A stretch of 64,000 bases of DNA from Flagellimonas pelagia (GTDB taxonomy: Bacteria > Bacteroidota > Bacteroidia > Flavobacteriales > Flavobacteriaceae), in assembly GCF_003584135.1 (NCBI RefSeq), contig NZ_QXFI01000033.1, positions 186,001 to 250,000 on the forward strand, given 5' to 3'. The number at the start of each line of letters is the position of its first letter. The stretch's first letter is position 1. This document shows, piece by piece, positions 16,823 through 26,155 of the stretch. The position numbers and the translations under genes were made by a program. Under the pieces are notes generated by a model, which saw only the letters and a program-made list of their open reading frames with translations, had not been told where the DNA came from and made no database searches.

Positions 16823-17704
16823 TCAATTGCGTTTATCCTCCCCCCAAAGCAATTTATTGCGAAGTGTTTTTAAGAAGCTTTCCGATTTGTATTCGATCAT
16901 CTTGATAGTGAAATCCGATTTTTTGATTCGGATTTCCTTGCCGTTCGGGATATCGGCAATCCTGGAATCCAAAGAGACCAAATGGGTCTTTTCCCTACCT
17001 GAAACCTTTAACCTAATCTGGGTGTCATCCGAAATGACCAAGGGACGTGCATTCAGGTTGTGCGGTGCAATGGGCGTAAGTACGAGGGATTTCGCTGTGG
17101 GTGCAATCACCGGTCCCCCGCAACTGAGCGAGTATCCAGTAGAACCTGTGGGTGTGGACACGATAAGACCGTCGGACCAATAAGAGGTCAAGTATTCATC
17201 GTTCAGCCAGGTTTCTACCGTAATCATGGAAGTGGTATCCTTGCGGCTTACAGTGACCTCGTTCAATGCAAAATTGAGTCCTTTGAATTCATCCAGATCG
17301 GAATTTAGTTCCACCTCTACCAAGGTGCGCTCCTCAATAGTATAGTGCCCGGCCACAAATTCTGTGACCAGCTTGCGTACATTTTCCTTTTTAAAGGTGG
17401 ACAAAAAGCCCAATCGGCCCGTGTTGACCCCAACAATCGGGATTCCATAATCCTTAATATAGGTCACCGCACGTAACATGGTACCATCGCCACCAAAACT
17501 CACGAACATATCAAAACTGGAGTCCAGTCCTTTTGATGACGTAAATACTCCTTCAATATGGTCTTTTGTGACTTCCGATACGAGTGCGTTGAAATTTTCC
17601 TCAACATAAATGGTCGCATCCAACTTTTCGAGTTCCTCCAAAAGCTCCTGCACACAACACTTGTCCTCTTCCTGAAAAGATTGACCGTAAATGGCTACCT
17701 TCAT
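16823..17704 (-). CDS. nadK: NAD kinase
   Basis: A 293-residue enzyme phosphorylating NAD to NADP. The ATP-binding GGDGTMLRA starts at residue 71; the second signature is NTGRLGFLSTF, then FALNEVTVSR and SDGLIVSTPTGSTGYSLSCG, and the C-terminal VVISDDTQIRLKVSG region. The length is normal for bacterial NadK. It lies one base after the CBS-domain gene on the same strand, so the two are almost certainly cotranscribed. Confidence 0.97.
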   Translation of the reverse strand: MKVAIYGQSFQEEDKCCVQELLEELEKLDATIYVEENFNALVSEVTKDHIEGVFTSSKGLDSSFDMFVSFGGDGTMLRAVTYIKDYGIPIVGVNTGRLGFLSTFKKENVRKLVTEFVAGHYTIEERTLVEVELNSDLDEFKGLNFALNEVTVSRKDTTSMITVETWLNDEYLTSYWSDGLIVSTPTGSTGYSLSCGGPVIAPTAKSLVLTPIAPHNLNARPLVISDDTQIRLKVSGREKTHLVSLDSRIADIPNGKEIRIKKSDFTIKMIEYKSESFLKTLRNKLLWGEDKRN

Positions 17705-17705
17705 G

Positions 17706-18362
17706 CTATACGTTGAGATATTTTTCCAGATAGTCCGATCGTTGTTTCAAATCTTCTAGGAACTGATCGTCACTGTTTCCAAAAACTATAGTGTAGTTAT
17801 ACCTTCTAAAGGTTTGGGCCACCTCATTCATACTCTGGGTACCGATCTTAAGGGTAATCTGTACCACATCATTTTCAGAATCGGTGATGAAGGCCCCTAA
17901 CAGCCGGGCATTGTTGCTTTCCACAATTTGGGCAATCTCACTGAACGAATAATCCTTGATTCCCGTGGAAATGACCAAAATGGTCCCTGGTTCCTTAAAA
18001 AAAGGTGTGTCGATAAAAACACTTACAATATCCTCCAGATCATAATATCCCAAAATCAATTGGTCTTCGTCAACAACGGGCAAAATATTGGCCTCGTTCC
18101 TGGAGAACATCTCCAGTACATCCAACCAGGCTGTTTCCTTGGTCACAAAGAAATTATCCAATTCGTACCGGAAGTCCTCTATGGATTTTTCTGGCTCGAA
18201 ACAGGGCAGATCATTCTCCGACAAAAGTCCAAGGTAAACCCCGCTTTCGGTAACGGCCACATGGGAGTATGTGGTCTCCTCAAAAAATTTGATCACCTCC
18301 TTCAAGGTTTCGGAAACCTCAAAAACAGGCACTGTGGTTATAATTTGGTCTTGGATGTGCAT
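17706..18362 (-). CDS. CBS domain-containing protein
   Basis: A 218-residue cytoplasmic protein with a pair of CBS motifs (about residues 1-65 and 68-125), which usually bind adenosine nucleotides and act as energy sensors. Visible pieces: TYSHVAVTESGVYLGLLSEN and EANILPVVDEDQLILGYYDL. The C-terminal part (about 128-218, starting PGTILVISTGIKDYSFSEIA) resembles an ACT-like regulatory domain. It is one base upstream of nadK, so it could tune NAD phosphorylation; that is inference from context. Confidence 0.87.
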   Translation of the reverse strand: MHIQDQIITTVPVFEVSETLKEVIKFFEETTYSHVAVTESGVYLGLLSENDLPCFEPEKSIEDFRYELDNFFVTKETAWLDVLEMFSRNEANILPVVDEDQLILGYYDLEDIVSVFIDTPFFKEPGTILVISTGIKDYSFSEIAQIVESNNARLLGAFITDSENDVVQITLKIGTQSMNEVAQTFRRYNYTIVFGNSDDQFLEDLKQRSDYLEKYLNV

Positions 18363-18448
18363 AACGCTGTTATTAGGTGCAAAATACTAATTTTAAATGG
18401 CAAAAGGCGTGCCTAATTCCTATTTTTGCCAATCTAAAAAAGAACTTC

Positions 18449-19165
18449 ATGACAAAGTTGAGCGTCAACATAAATAAACTGGCAACATTACGGAATTCTC
18501 GTGGCGGCAACGTGCCCAACCTCATCACATCCACCCAGGACATTGAATCTTTCGGAGCTGAGGGCATCACCGTTCACCCAAGACCTGATGAGCGACACAT
18601 TCGTTACCAAGATGCCAGGGACCTCAAAAAAATCGTCACCACGGAATTCAACATTGAAGGGAACCCAGTACCCAAATTCATCGATTTGGTCCTCGAGGTA
18701 AAACCTACTCAGGTCACCTTGGTGCCTGATGCAGAGGATGCCATCACCTCCAATGCAGGATGGGACACTATTAAACACAAGACCTTTTTGGTAGATGTGA
18801 TCAACACCTTCAAGGAAAATGGCATACGGACTTCCATTTTTGTAGATCCGGACCCCAAAATGGTAGAAGCTGCCGCCTTGACCGGTACCGATCGGGTCGA
18901 GTTATATACCGAAAGCTACGCGCACGAGTTTGCCATAGGTAACAAGGAAGCAGCGGTAGAACCCTTTGTAAAAGCTGCCGAAGCGGCCAACAAATTTGGA
19001 CTTGGCCTTAACGCTGGACATGATCTGAGTTTGGACAACATCCAATTTTTCAAGCAACACATCCCCAACCTGCTGGAGGTCTCCATTGGCCATGCACTCA
19101 TCTGCGAGTCCCTTTATTTGGGACTGGAAAACGTCATCAACATGTACTTACATAGATTGAAATAA
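18449..19165 (+). CDS. pdxJ: Pyridoxine 5'-phosphate synthase
   Basis: A 238-residue TIM-barrel enzyme condensing 1-deoxyxylulose 5-phosphate with 3-amino-2-oxopropyl phosphate to form pyridoxine 5'-phosphate. The signature GITVHPRPDERHIRYQDARD carries the catalytic histidines; the family regions VTLVPDAEDAITSNAGWD and GLGLNAGHDLSLDN follow. The ATG at 18449 (MTKLSVNINK) is supported by homologue starts; a TATTTTTG box at 18421-18428 fits a -7 element 20 bases upstream. The stop overlaps the next ATG (TAATG), coupling it to the alpha/beta hydrolase. Confidence 0.96.
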   Translation: MTKLSVNINKLATLRNSRGGNVPNLITSTQDIESFGAEGITVHPRPDERHIRYQDARDLKKIVTTEFNIEGNPVPKFIDLVLEVKPTQVTLVPDAEDAITSNAGWDTIKHKTFLVDVINTFKENGIRTSIFVDPDPKMVEAAALTGTDRVELYTESYAHEFAIGNKEAAVEPFVKAAEAANKFGLGLNAGHDLSLDNIQFFKQHIPNLLEVSIGHALICESLYLGLENVINMYLHRLK

Positions 19166-19935
19166 TGGAAATATTACATTCAAAAATATTGGGCGAAGAA
19201 CAACCTTTTATCATCCTACATGGTTTTTTGGGCATGTCGGACAACTGGAAAACCCTTGGCACCCAATACGCCGAAAACGGATTTCAGGTACATTTGATTG
19301 ACCAACGGAACCATGGCAAAAGTTTCCATTCCCCAGATTTTGATTACGAACTGCTTTCCCAAGATATCGTCGACTATATGGACCACCACCACTTGGATTC
19401 AGCAATTGTGCTTGGGCATTCCATGGGTGGAAAAACGGCCATGCATTTGGCCACCTCCCATCCGGAAAGGGTCACTAAACTCATCGTCGCCGATATTGCA
19501 CCCAAGTTTTATCCACCCCATCATCAGGATATCGTTAATGCGCTCGACAAATTGGATTTTGAACATATTTCGAGCAGAACGGAAGCGGACGAACAACTCT
19601 CCCAGTACCTAAGAAGTTTTAGCATACGTCAGTTTTTGCTCAAAAATCTATACTGGGTGGAACAGGGCAAATTAGGGTTCCGTTTTAATTTTGACGTCCT
19701 CAAGAATAAAATGGAAGAAATTGGCGACAATATTGGCCCTTTGGCCATTTACGATGGCCCTACCCTATTTTTAAGAGGAGATCGGTCCGAATATATCATG
19801 CCTAACGATTATCCGGAAATCAAAAAACACTTCCCCAATGCACAGATTGAAACCATTGACAATGCTGGGCATTGGTTACACGCCGAAAACCCCAAGCAGT
19901 TTTTTGAAAAGAGCTTCGCTTTTCTAAATTCTTAA
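19165..19935 (+). CDS. Alpha/beta fold hydrolase, YbfF-like esterase
   Basis: A 256-residue cytoplasmic hydrolase of the YbfF/ABHD11-like group, thioesterase or carboxylesterase in characterised members. The oxyanion strand is FIILHGFLGMSDNW; the nucleophile elbow is VLGHSMGGKTAMHLA with Ser86; RNHGKSFHS is a group signature, and the histidine is in DNAGHWLHAENP near the C-terminus. It is translationally coupled to pdxJ through TAATG, a common flavobacterial pair. The natural substrate is unknown. Confidence 0.9.
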   Translation: MEILHSKILGEEQPFIILHGFLGMSDNWKTLGTQYAENGFQVHLIDQRNHGKSFHSPDFDYELLSQDIVDYMDHHHLDSAIVLGHSMGGKTAMHLATSHPERVTKLIVADIAPKFYPPHHQDIVNALDKLDFEHISSRTEADEQLSQYLRSFSIRQFLLKNLYWVEQGKLGFRFNFDVLKNKMEEIGDNIGPLAIYDGPTLFLRGDRSEYIMPNDYPEIKKHFPNAQIETIDNAGHWLHAENPKQFFEKSFAFLNS

Positions 19936-19982
19936 AATTTTACCCTTTTTATTATGCATGCATAATTTTTTTGTCCATTTAA

Positions 19983-20013
19983 TTGCCTGTATAACAAATT
20001 TGATATAGATTTG
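19983..20013 (+). promoter_or_regulatory. Bacteroidota promoter for the SGNH lipoprotein gene
   Basis: TTG (19983-19985) is followed after exactly 20 bases by TAGATTTG (20006-20013), a full match to the TTG-N~20-TAnnTTTG sigma consensus of Bacteroidota. The start codon is 57 bases further on, leaving an AT-rich leader. Confidence 0.75.
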
Positions 20014-20070
20014 GTTTATTGTGATTTTACCATAAAAGTTAACATAAACTAACTCTAACAGATTTTCGAT

Positions 20071-21570
20071 ATGAAAAAGTTTTATGCCTTGCTCCCTTTC
20101 TTAGGCTTATTCTTGATTGCATGTGAAGACGATACCACCCCAATTGACAACACAACAGAGCCCGTTGAATATACTTCCGGAACCGCAGATTTTTCCAATT
20201 ACGTAGCGGTAGGAAACTCCCTTACGGCAGGATTTTCGGACAATGCACTTTTCGTAGCCGGCCAGGAAGCCTCTTTTCCCAATATGTTGGCCACCAATTT
20301 TGCGTTGGCAGGAGGCGGTTCTTTCAGTATCCCCTTTATGGCGGATAATTTGGGAGGGATGACCCTGCAAGGCACACCTATCGCCGGAAACAGGCTTATT
20401 TTGGCCTTCACCACGGATGGCCCCGCACCCGTTGCAGTATCGGGCCAGGGGTCTACCGAGGTATCCAGCAAATTGTCCGGATCTTTCAACAACATGGGAG
20501 TACCAGGGGCGAAGAGTTATGAATTATTGGCTCCAGGTTATGGTAGCGTGGCCGGAGTGGCCATGGGCACTGCAAATCCATATTTCGCAAGATTCTCTTC
20601 TTCCGAATCGGCCACCGTAATTGGTGATGCCGCTGCCCAAGGGGCAACTTTCTTTACGTTATGGGCTGGATCCAATGATGTTCTATTGTATGCCACAGGT
20701 GGAGGAGCAGGAACTGACCAAACCGGAAATTTGGACCCCAGCACGTATTCAAGGGCCGATATTACTGATCCAAATGTGTATGCAAGTGTAATGAGCGGTA
20801 TTGTGCAGACCTTGACGGCCAATGGCGCAAATGGTGCCATTGCCAACATCCCATATGTAACCGACCTTCCCTATTTTTCCACTGTACCATACAATCCCAT
20901 TCCATTGGATGCTGAAACCGCTGCTTACCTGAACAGTATGGCTGCTTACGGAGCCTATAATGCAGGGTTGGCACAATTACAGGCGTTGAATATCATAACT
21001 GCTGAAGAATTGGCTAAAAGAACCATTTCCTTTTCTGCTGGTGAAGGTAATGCCGTGGTCATCATGGATGAGGATCTTACTGACCTTACTGGCTATAACC
21101 CAGCCTTGATCAATATGAGACAGGCGACGGCCGATGACCTTTTGGTGCTTACCTCGAGTTCCTTTATCGGTACCTTGGCCGATCCGAACAATCCTACATC
21201 CATCAACGGCGTGGCAGTTCCATTGGCAGACAAATGGGTATTGACCCCTGAAGAACAGTTGATGGTTAAAACGGCAACAGATGCTTACAACGTAACCATT
21301 TCCGCCCTAGCATCTGCTTATGACCTTGCTTTTGTCGATGTCAACACGCTCTTGGGCACCATCAATTCCTCCGGTGTCCAATTAACCGATGGCAGTGTAG
21401 TGACCAGTGATTTTGCCACAGGTGGAGGATTTTCATTGGACGGTGTTCACCCAGCTCCTAGGGGTTATGCAATTGTCGCCAATGCATTTACCACTGCGAT
21501 CAATACAAAATTTGGGTCCAACTTACCGATGGTCAATCCATTGGATTATACCGGACTCTATATTAACTAG
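20071..21570 (+). CDS. SGNH/GDSL hydrolase-like lipoprotein
   Basis: A 499-residue predicted lipoprotein with signal peptide MKKFYALLPFLGLFLIAC (Cys18) followed by acidic EDD, suggesting outer membrane or surface location. The SGNH blocks are present: VAVGNSLTAGF (Ser50), LWAGSNDVLLYA (Asn202), and LDGVHPAPRGYAIVANAF with Asp457 and His460. The central part is long and glycine/alanine-rich compared with ordinary 200-residue SGNH esterases. Activity as a lipase or esterase is inferred from these residues. It has its own promoter and a strong terminator, so it is a single-gene unit. Confidence 0.85.
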   Translation: MKKFYALLPFLGLFLIACEDDTTPIDNTTEPVEYTSGTADFSNYVAVGNSLTAGFSDNALFVAGQEASFPNMLATNFALAGGGSFSIPFMADNLGGMTLQGTPIAGNRLILAFTTDGPAPVAVSGQGSTEVSSKLSGSFNNMGVPGAKSYELLAPGYGSVAGVAMGTANPYFARFSSSESATVIGDAAAQGATFFTLWAGSNDVLLYATGGGAGTDQTGNLDPSTYSRADITDPNVYASVMSGIVQTLTANGANGAIANIPYVTDLPYFSTVPYNPIPLDAETAAYLNSMAAYGAYNAGLAQLQALNIITAEELAKRTISFSAGEGNAVVIMDEDLTDLTGYNPALINMRQATADDLLVLTSSSFIGTLADPNNPTSINGVAVPLADKWVLTPEEQLMVKTATDAYNVTISALASAYDLAFVDVNTLLGTINSSGVQLTDGSVVTSDFATGGGFSLDGVHPAPRGYAIVANAFTTAINTKFGSNLPMVNPLDYTGLYIN

Positions 21571-21595
21571 ACAAACATTATTTCATTATCTTAAG

Positions 21596-21622
21596 GGCAC
21601 CGTAGGCACGGTGCCTTTTTTT
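21596..21622 (+). terminator. Intrinsic terminator of the SGNH lipoprotein gene
   Basis: GGCACCGT (21596-21603), the loop AGGC, and ACGGTGCC (21608-21615) form a perfect stem, followed by seven T. Confidence 0.92.
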
Positions 21623-21648
21623 ATTCTATCAACCCTAAAAACAGGATT

Positions 21649-21993
21649 ATGAAACTTATAATACGATTATTGTTGAATGCCCTCGCCGTCGTTATTTTAT
21701 CCTATGTGCTCCCAGGAGTAGGTGTAGATTCCATGGTCACGGCCATTATCGTTGCCGTGGTATTGAGTTTGCTCAATTTTTTGGTAAAACCCATACTGGT
21801 CATTTTAACGCTACCGATCACCATACTTACCTTGGGACTTTTTCTACTGGTGATCAATGCCATCATCATCCTATTTGCCGCAAAATTGATTGATGGCTTC
21901 CAGGTCGTCAACTTCTGGTGGGCCATTATTTTCAGTTTGTTGTTGTCCATTTTACAGGCCATTTTGCATTCTATTTTGAAGGAAGACCAATAG
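21649..21993 (+). CDS. Phage holin family (4TM, DUF360-like) membrane protein
   Basis: A 114-residue inner membrane protein with four predicted helices: about residues 3-20, 28-48, 56-78 and 88-108. The motif LLNFLVKPILVILTLPITIL between helices two and three is the signature of the small family named after a mycobacterial phage holin-like protein. These are ordinary chromosomal genes in Bacteroidota, and no phage genes are nearby. The function is unknown. It starts 26 bases after a terminator, so it is expressed separately from the lipoprotein gene. Confidence 0.85.
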   Translation: MKLIIRLLLNALAVVILSYVLPGVGVDSMVTAIIVAVVLSLLNFLVKPILVILTLPITILTLGLFLLVINAIIILFAAKLIDGFQVVNFWWAIIFSLLLSILQAILHSILKEDQ

Positions 21994-22028
21994 AATTCGT
22001 TTGGTTTGAAATTCAAGGGTTTAAAAAG

Positions 22029-22059
22029 TTGCTGTCAAACCAAAAATGCATTACTTTTG
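22029..22059 (+). promoter_or_regulatory. Bacteroidota promoter for tig
   Basis: TTG (22029-22031), a 20-base spacer, and TACTTTTG (22052-22059) match the Bacteroidota housekeeping promoter. It lies 33 bases before the trigger factor ATG, leaving a short leader with a GTAGGAGAT ribosome-binding site. Confidence 0.78.
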
Positions 22060-22092
22060 CATCCCATTTTTGAACAGCAAATTAGGTAGGAG

Positions 22093-23415
22093 ATGAACAT
22101 TACTAAAGAGCAGATTGACGATCTTAATGCAGTTGTAAAAGTCGCCATAAGCAAAGAAGACTACCAGGACAAGGTAGAGAAAATCCTTAATGATTACAGA
22201 AAGCAGGCCAATATCCCTGGTTTTAGAAAAGGTCAGGTTCCCATGGGACTGATCAAAAAACAGTATGGAAAGGCCGTATTGGTAGATGAGGTGAACAAAC
22301 TGCTTCAGGACAATCTGAACAAATACCTTACCGAGGAAAAATTGGATGTTTTGGGCAACCCACTTCCCAAACAACCTGAAAATTTTGATTGGGACAACGA
22401 TAATCTCGATTTCGAATTTGAATTGGGATTGGCCCCCAACTTTGAGGTACAATTGAAAACCAAAAAAGCCGTGACCCACTACAAGATCGTGGCCGATAAA
22501 AAAATGATCGACGATCAGGTGGAACGTATCCAAAAGCAATATGGTAAGTTGGTATCCAAAACCGAAGTGGGCAAAGCTGACGAGGTTACCGGAACTTTTG
22601 TGAACGAGGCCGAGGACATCAACAACAAGACTACCATTGAAGTAGATAAAGTAAAAGCCAAAAAAGCTGTGGATGCCTTGGCAGGAAAAAAAGTGGGCGA
22701 CACCGTTACCCTTTCCACCAAAGGACTTTTTAAGGAAGATTACCTTTTGTCCAGTGCGTTGGGCATCAGCCGGGACAAGGCGGATAACCTAAACACTGAG
22801 GTTACCTTCACTATTGAGGAAATCAACGAAAGACAACCAGCCCCATTGGATCAAGAGTTGTTCGATAAATTGTTCGGCAAGGACAACGTAAAATCGGCCA
22901 AAGAGTTGAAAGACCGTATCAAGGAAGATTCCGAGAAACAGTTCGAGCAGCAATCCGATCAAAAGTTATTGAATGACATCACAGAGAGATTGATCGACGA
23001 TACCAAGTTTGAACTCCCGGCAGAGTTTTTGAAAAAATGGATCCAAGTGAGTGGGGAGCAAATGCTTTCTGATGATGAGGCCAATGAAGAATTCGAAAGG
23101 TCGGAAAAAGGTCTTCGTTATCAATTGATCGAAGGTAAGATCATTCAAGAGAACAACCTTCAAGTACAGTTTGATGAGCTTAAGGAATTCGCCAAAGGGT
23201 TCATCAAGTCCCAAATGGCACAGTACGGCCATATGGACCCCAAGGAAGAGGAATTGGAGAACATTGCCGTTCGGGTGATGAGCAACCAAGATGAGGTAAA
23301 ACGACTTTCAGAACAGTTGATGAGCCAAAAATTGTTGGACCTTTACAAAGAGAAGGCCAACCTTAAGGTGAAGGAAGTATCTTATGACGACTTCATCAAG
23401 GAGGCATACAGCTAG
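22093..23415 (+). CDS. tig: Trigger factor
   Basis: A 440-residue ribosome-associated chaperone and prolyl isomerase acting on nascent chains. The N-terminal ribosome-binding domain carries IPGFRKGQVPMGLIKKQYG (the GFRxGxxP signature, about residues 41-60), and the middle part spans about 150-240. The C-terminal chaperone arms are helical and charged. The PPIase region looks degenerate, as in other Bacteroidota. It stands directly upstream of clpP and clpX, the conserved tig-clpP-clpX order, with a strong terminator after it. Confidence 0.95.
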   Translation: MNITKEQIDDLNAVVKVAISKEDYQDKVEKILNDYRKQANIPGFRKGQVPMGLIKKQYGKAVLVDEVNKLLQDNLNKYLTEEKLDVLGNPLPKQPENFDWDNDNLDFEFELGLAPNFEVQLKTKKAVTHYKIVADKKMIDDQVERIQKQYGKLVSKTEVGKADEVTGTFVNEAEDINNKTTIEVDKVKAKKAVDALAGKKVGDTVTLSTKGLFKEDYLLSSALGISRDKADNLNTEVTFTIEEINERQPAPLDQELFDKLFGKDNVKSAKELKDRIKEDSEKQFEQQSDQKLLNDITERLIDDTKFELPAEFLKKWIQVSGEQMLSDDEANEEFERSEKGLRYQLIEGKIIQENNLQVQFDELKEFAKGFIKSQMAQYGHMDPKEEELENIAVRVMSNQDEVKRLSEQLMSQKLLDLYKEKANLKVKEVSYDDFIKEAYS

Positions 23416-23444
23416 TCTGCTAAAAGAAAAATAAGTATCTTTAC

Positions 23445-23480
23445 GGTGCCGAAAAGCTATTTTTTCGGCACCTTTTTTTT
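23445..23480 (+). terminator. Terminator between tig and clpP
   Basis: GGTGCCGA (23445-23452) pairs perfectly with TCGGCACC (23465-23472), followed by eight T. It may be partial, letting some transcription pass into clpP, for which no exact promoter match was found. Confidence 0.9.
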
Positions 23481-23502
23481 AAGATAAATCGAGTAATATC
23501 CT

Positions 23503-24183
23503 ATGGATTACGGAAAAGAATTTAGAAAATATGCTACCCAGCATCACGGTATAAACAGCATGCACTATGACCAGATCATGAGCAGCATGTACCCTATGAA
23601 CATGACCCCAAACATCATTGAGGAAAGACAGTTAAACGTTGCCACGATGGATGTTTTCTCCAGATTGATGATGGACCGTATCATTTTCATGGGAATGGGA
23701 ATCAACGATCAAGTGGCCAACATTGTACAGGCACAGTTGCTCTTTTTGGAAAGCGCAGATGCCTCCAAGGACATCCAGATTTACATCAATTCCCCTGGCG
23801 GAAGTGTGTATGCCGGATTGGGCATTTACGATACCATGCAATTCATCAAGCCCGATGTGGCCACCATTTGTACTGGTATAGCCGCCTCCATGGCTGCCGT
23901 ACTGCTCTGCGCGGGACAAAAAGGCAAAAGAAGTGGATTGCCCCACTCCAGGGTGATGATCCACCAACCGCTTTCAGGTGCCCAAGGCCAGGCCAGTGAT
24001 ATTGAAATCGCAGCCAAAGAGGTATTGAAGATCAAAGACGAATTGTATGAGATCATCTCCAAACATTCTGGCCAGACTTTTGAGAAAGTCTATGACGACA
24101 GTGACCGTGATTATTGGATGAAGGCGGAAGAGGCCAAGAAATACGGGATGATCGATGAAATTTTGATAAGAGAAAAATCTTAA
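23503..24183 (+). CDS. clpP: ATP-dependent Clp protease proteolytic subunit
   Basis: A 226-residue serine protease forming the ClpP tetradecamer that degrades substrates unfolded by ClpX. The triad is visible: Ser129 in TGIAASMAAVLLCAG, His154 in SRVMIHQPLSGAQG, and Asp203 in SDRDYWMKAEEAKKYG. The N-terminal extension of about 40 residues (MDYGKEFRKYATQHHG onward, Met-rich) is longer than in E. coli and probably includes a propeptide. It is followed by clpX with an 86-base gap. Confidence 0.97.
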   Translation: MDYGKEFRKYATQHHGINSMHYDQIMSSMYPMNMTPNIIEERQLNVATMDVFSRLMMDRIIFMGMGINDQVANIVQAQLLFLESADASKDIQIYINSPGGSVYAGLGIYDTMQFIKPDVATICTGIAASMAAVLLCAGQKGKRSGLPHSRVMIHQPLSGAQGQASDIEIAAKEVLKIKDELYEIISKHSGQTFEKVYDDSDRDYWMKAEEAKKYGMIDEILIREKS

Positions 24184-24269
24184 TTCACAGCAATTAATTA
24201 AGAAACAACCACTTATCGCAGAACAAATCCAAAATTTTTGCGTTAATAGTGGTTGAATAGTTGAGAAAT

Positions 24270-25505
24270 ATGGCAAAGGAAAACTTGGAATGTTCTTTTT
24301 GTGGTAGAAAAAAGCCGGAAACCAATTTATTGATTGCCGGCCTTGATGCGCATATTTGCGACAGATGTATAGAACAGGCCCATAGCATAGTAGCGGAAGA
24401 ATCCAAACAATCCAAAAACCACGATCTGTCTTCAGAACTGGAGCTCAAAAAACCTGTGGAGATCCGTGATTTCTTGGACACGTTTGTTATTGGTCAGGAA
24501 AGGACCAAAAAAGTAATGTCGGTAGCGGTGTACAACCACTACAAAAGACTTTTACAGCCTAAGGGCAAGGATGACGAAGTAGAGATCCAGAAGAGTAACA
24601 TCATCATGGTGGGACAGACCGGTACGGGTAAGACCCTTATCGCCAAGACCATCGCCAGGATGCTCAACGTACCCTTGGCCATTGTAGATGCCACCGTACT
24701 TACCGAAGCCGGTTATGTTGGTGAAGATGTGGAAAGCATCCTCACACGTTTGTTACAGGCTGCTGATTACAACTTGGAGAAGGCCGAAAGAGGTATTGTG
24801 TTCATTGATGAGATAGACAAGATTGCCCGCAAGAGCGATAACCCATCCATCACCCGAGATGTTTCAGGTGAAGGGGTGCAGCAAGGGTTGTTGAAACTTT
24901 TGGAAGGTACCGTAGTGAACGTTCCACCTAAAGGTGGCCGTAAGCACCCCGATCAAAAATTCATCGAGGTGAATACCGAAAATATTCTTTTTGTGGCCGG
25001 TGGTGCCTTTGATGGTATTGAGCGCATCATTACCAAGCGCTTGAACATGCAAGCCGTTGGTTATAGTGCGTCCAAAGCGGAGGACAAGTTGGACAATGAC
25101 AATATTTTGCAGTACATCATCCCAAAAGACCTTAAGGAATTTGGATTGATACCTGAAATCATTGGGCGACTTCCTGTACTCACCCACATGAATCCTTTGG
25201 ATGCAAAAACGTTACGCGCCATCTTGACCGAACCCAAGAACGCCATCATCAAACAATATGAAAAACTTTTTGCCATGGATGGTATCACATTCACCATCAC
25301 AGAACAGGCACTGAGCTATATTGTGGATAAGGCCGTGGAATACAAACTTGGCGCCCGGGGACTGCGTTCCCTTTGCGAAGCCGTTTTCACGGATGCGATG
25401 TTCACACTACCTAGTAGCGATGAAACCGAATTCAAGGTTACAAAGGCCTACGCAGAGGAAAAGTTGTCCTACGAAACGATAAAAAAACTAAAAGTGGTCT
25501 CTTAA
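24270..25505 (+). CDS. clpX: ATP-dependent Clp protease ATP-binding subunit ClpX
   Basis: A 411-residue AAA+ unfoldase feeding proteins to ClpP. The N-terminal zinc-binding domain has cysteines 8, 11, 30 and 33 (CSFC and CDRC). Walker A is VGQTGTGKT near residue 115; Walker B is IVFIDEIDK; the pore loop is [11 protein letters not shown]; sensor 2 lies in ARGLRSLCE. The ATG at 24270 is preferred over a TTG 9 bases upstream. The stop codon abuts the stop of the convergent gene and lies within a bidirectional terminator. Confidence 0.97.
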   Translation: MAKENLECSFCGRKKPETNLLIAGLDAHICDRCIEQAHSIVAEESKQSKNHDLSSELELKKPVEIRDFLDTFVIGQERTKKVMSVAVYNHYKRLLQPKGKDDEVEIQKSNIIMVGQTGTGKTLIAKTIARMLNVPLAIVDATVLTEAGYVGEDVESILTRLLQAADYNLEKAERGIVFIDEIDKIARKSDNPSITRDVSGEGVQQGLLKLLEGTVVNVPPKGGRKHPDQKFIEVNTENILFVAGGAFDGIERIITKRLNMQAVGYSASKAEDKLDNDNILQYIIPKDLKEFGLIPEIIGRLPVLTHMNPLDAKTLRAILTEPKNAIIKQYEKLFAMDGITFTITEQALSYIVDKAVEYKLGARGLRSLCEAVFTDAMFTLPSSDETEFKVTKAYAEEKLSYETIKKLKVVS

Positions 25506-25521
25506 TTAGACCACTTTTTTT
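25482..25521. terminator. Bidirectional terminator over abutting stop codons
   Basis: AAAGTGGTCT (25491-25500) pairs with AGACCACTTT (25508-25517) around the loop CTTAATT. A-rich and T-rich runs flank both sides, so it works in both directions. The loop contains both stop codons, TAA of clpX and the reverse TAA of the convergent gene, with no base between them. Confidence 0.88.
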
Positions 25522-26045
25522 GTGACTTGCTCCAAAAGTTCCAAACAGACTTCGGAAATTATTTTTTCATCGGTATAGAGCATATGCCCAAAGCCGGGTA
25601 CTGTTCTAAAATCCACACTGACTTGTTGGGACCACTTTATGTCCGGCTTGTTGGCATCACATTCCCCGTAGAGTAGATTGAGGCGGGTATCCGGCCTTTG
25701 TTCCTCCAATCGAATACGCGTGGCCGAAATAGCCGTCAATGATTTCACTGACAAACCTTTCAAGGCAGCCTTATAGGCAATGGTACCACCTGTACTGAAA
25801 GCCAGATAATGTGCCGGCTTGGTTTCCTTTTTGAGCAAATTGGTAACTGCAGTATCAATACCACCTTCCACAAAGGCGCGGTGAACATTTTCTTCTGAAG
25901 AAATGGGAACATCAACATTGCCCAATTGCTGGCAATCATGGAAAACAATGTCATAGTATTGTTGGAGATATCCAAAATAGGATGCTATCCAAAGTCCTTT
26001 TTTTGCTCCCCACATGTCGGAGACAACAACAAGTTTTTCTGCCAT
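25506..26045 (-). CDS. Alpha/beta hydrolase-like protein
   Basis: A 179-residue cytoplasmic protein resembling a short alpha/beta hydrolase. The start LVVVSDMWGAKKGLWIASYF is like the first strand and loop; the elbow-like YLAFSTGGTIAYKAAL puts a serine in a Ser-Thr-Gly-Gly context instead of Gly-x-Ser-x-Gly; RLNLLYGECDANKP and VPGFGHMLYTDEK provide a possible acid and histidine. The small size and unusual elbow make activity uncertain. It is convergent with clpX. A perfect 26-base palindrome lies about 110 bases upstream. Confidence 0.65.
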   Translation of the reverse strand: MAEKLVVVSDMWGAKKGLWIASYFGYLQQYYDIVFHDCQQLGNVDVPISSEENVHRAFVEGGIDTAVTNLLKKETKPAHYLAFSTGGTIAYKAALKGLSVKSLTAISATRIRLEEQRPDTRLNLLYGECDANKPDIKWSQQVSVDFRTVPGFGHMLYTDEKIISEVCLELLEQVTKKVV

Positions 26046-26155
26046 AATCTTAATGGTTTAGTGTTTAAAAGATTAGTGAGGGGGAATTTCAACATTAAAC
26101 GGGGGAAAACCGCTTTTATTTGTTCAAAAGAAGGCTTTGCACGATAAAGGGTCAA

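Noticed and set aside
21649..21993. Phage holin gene as evidence of a prophage
   Set aside because: The holin-named family is an ordinary chromosomal 4TM protein in Bacteroidota, and no phage genes or integrase are nearby.
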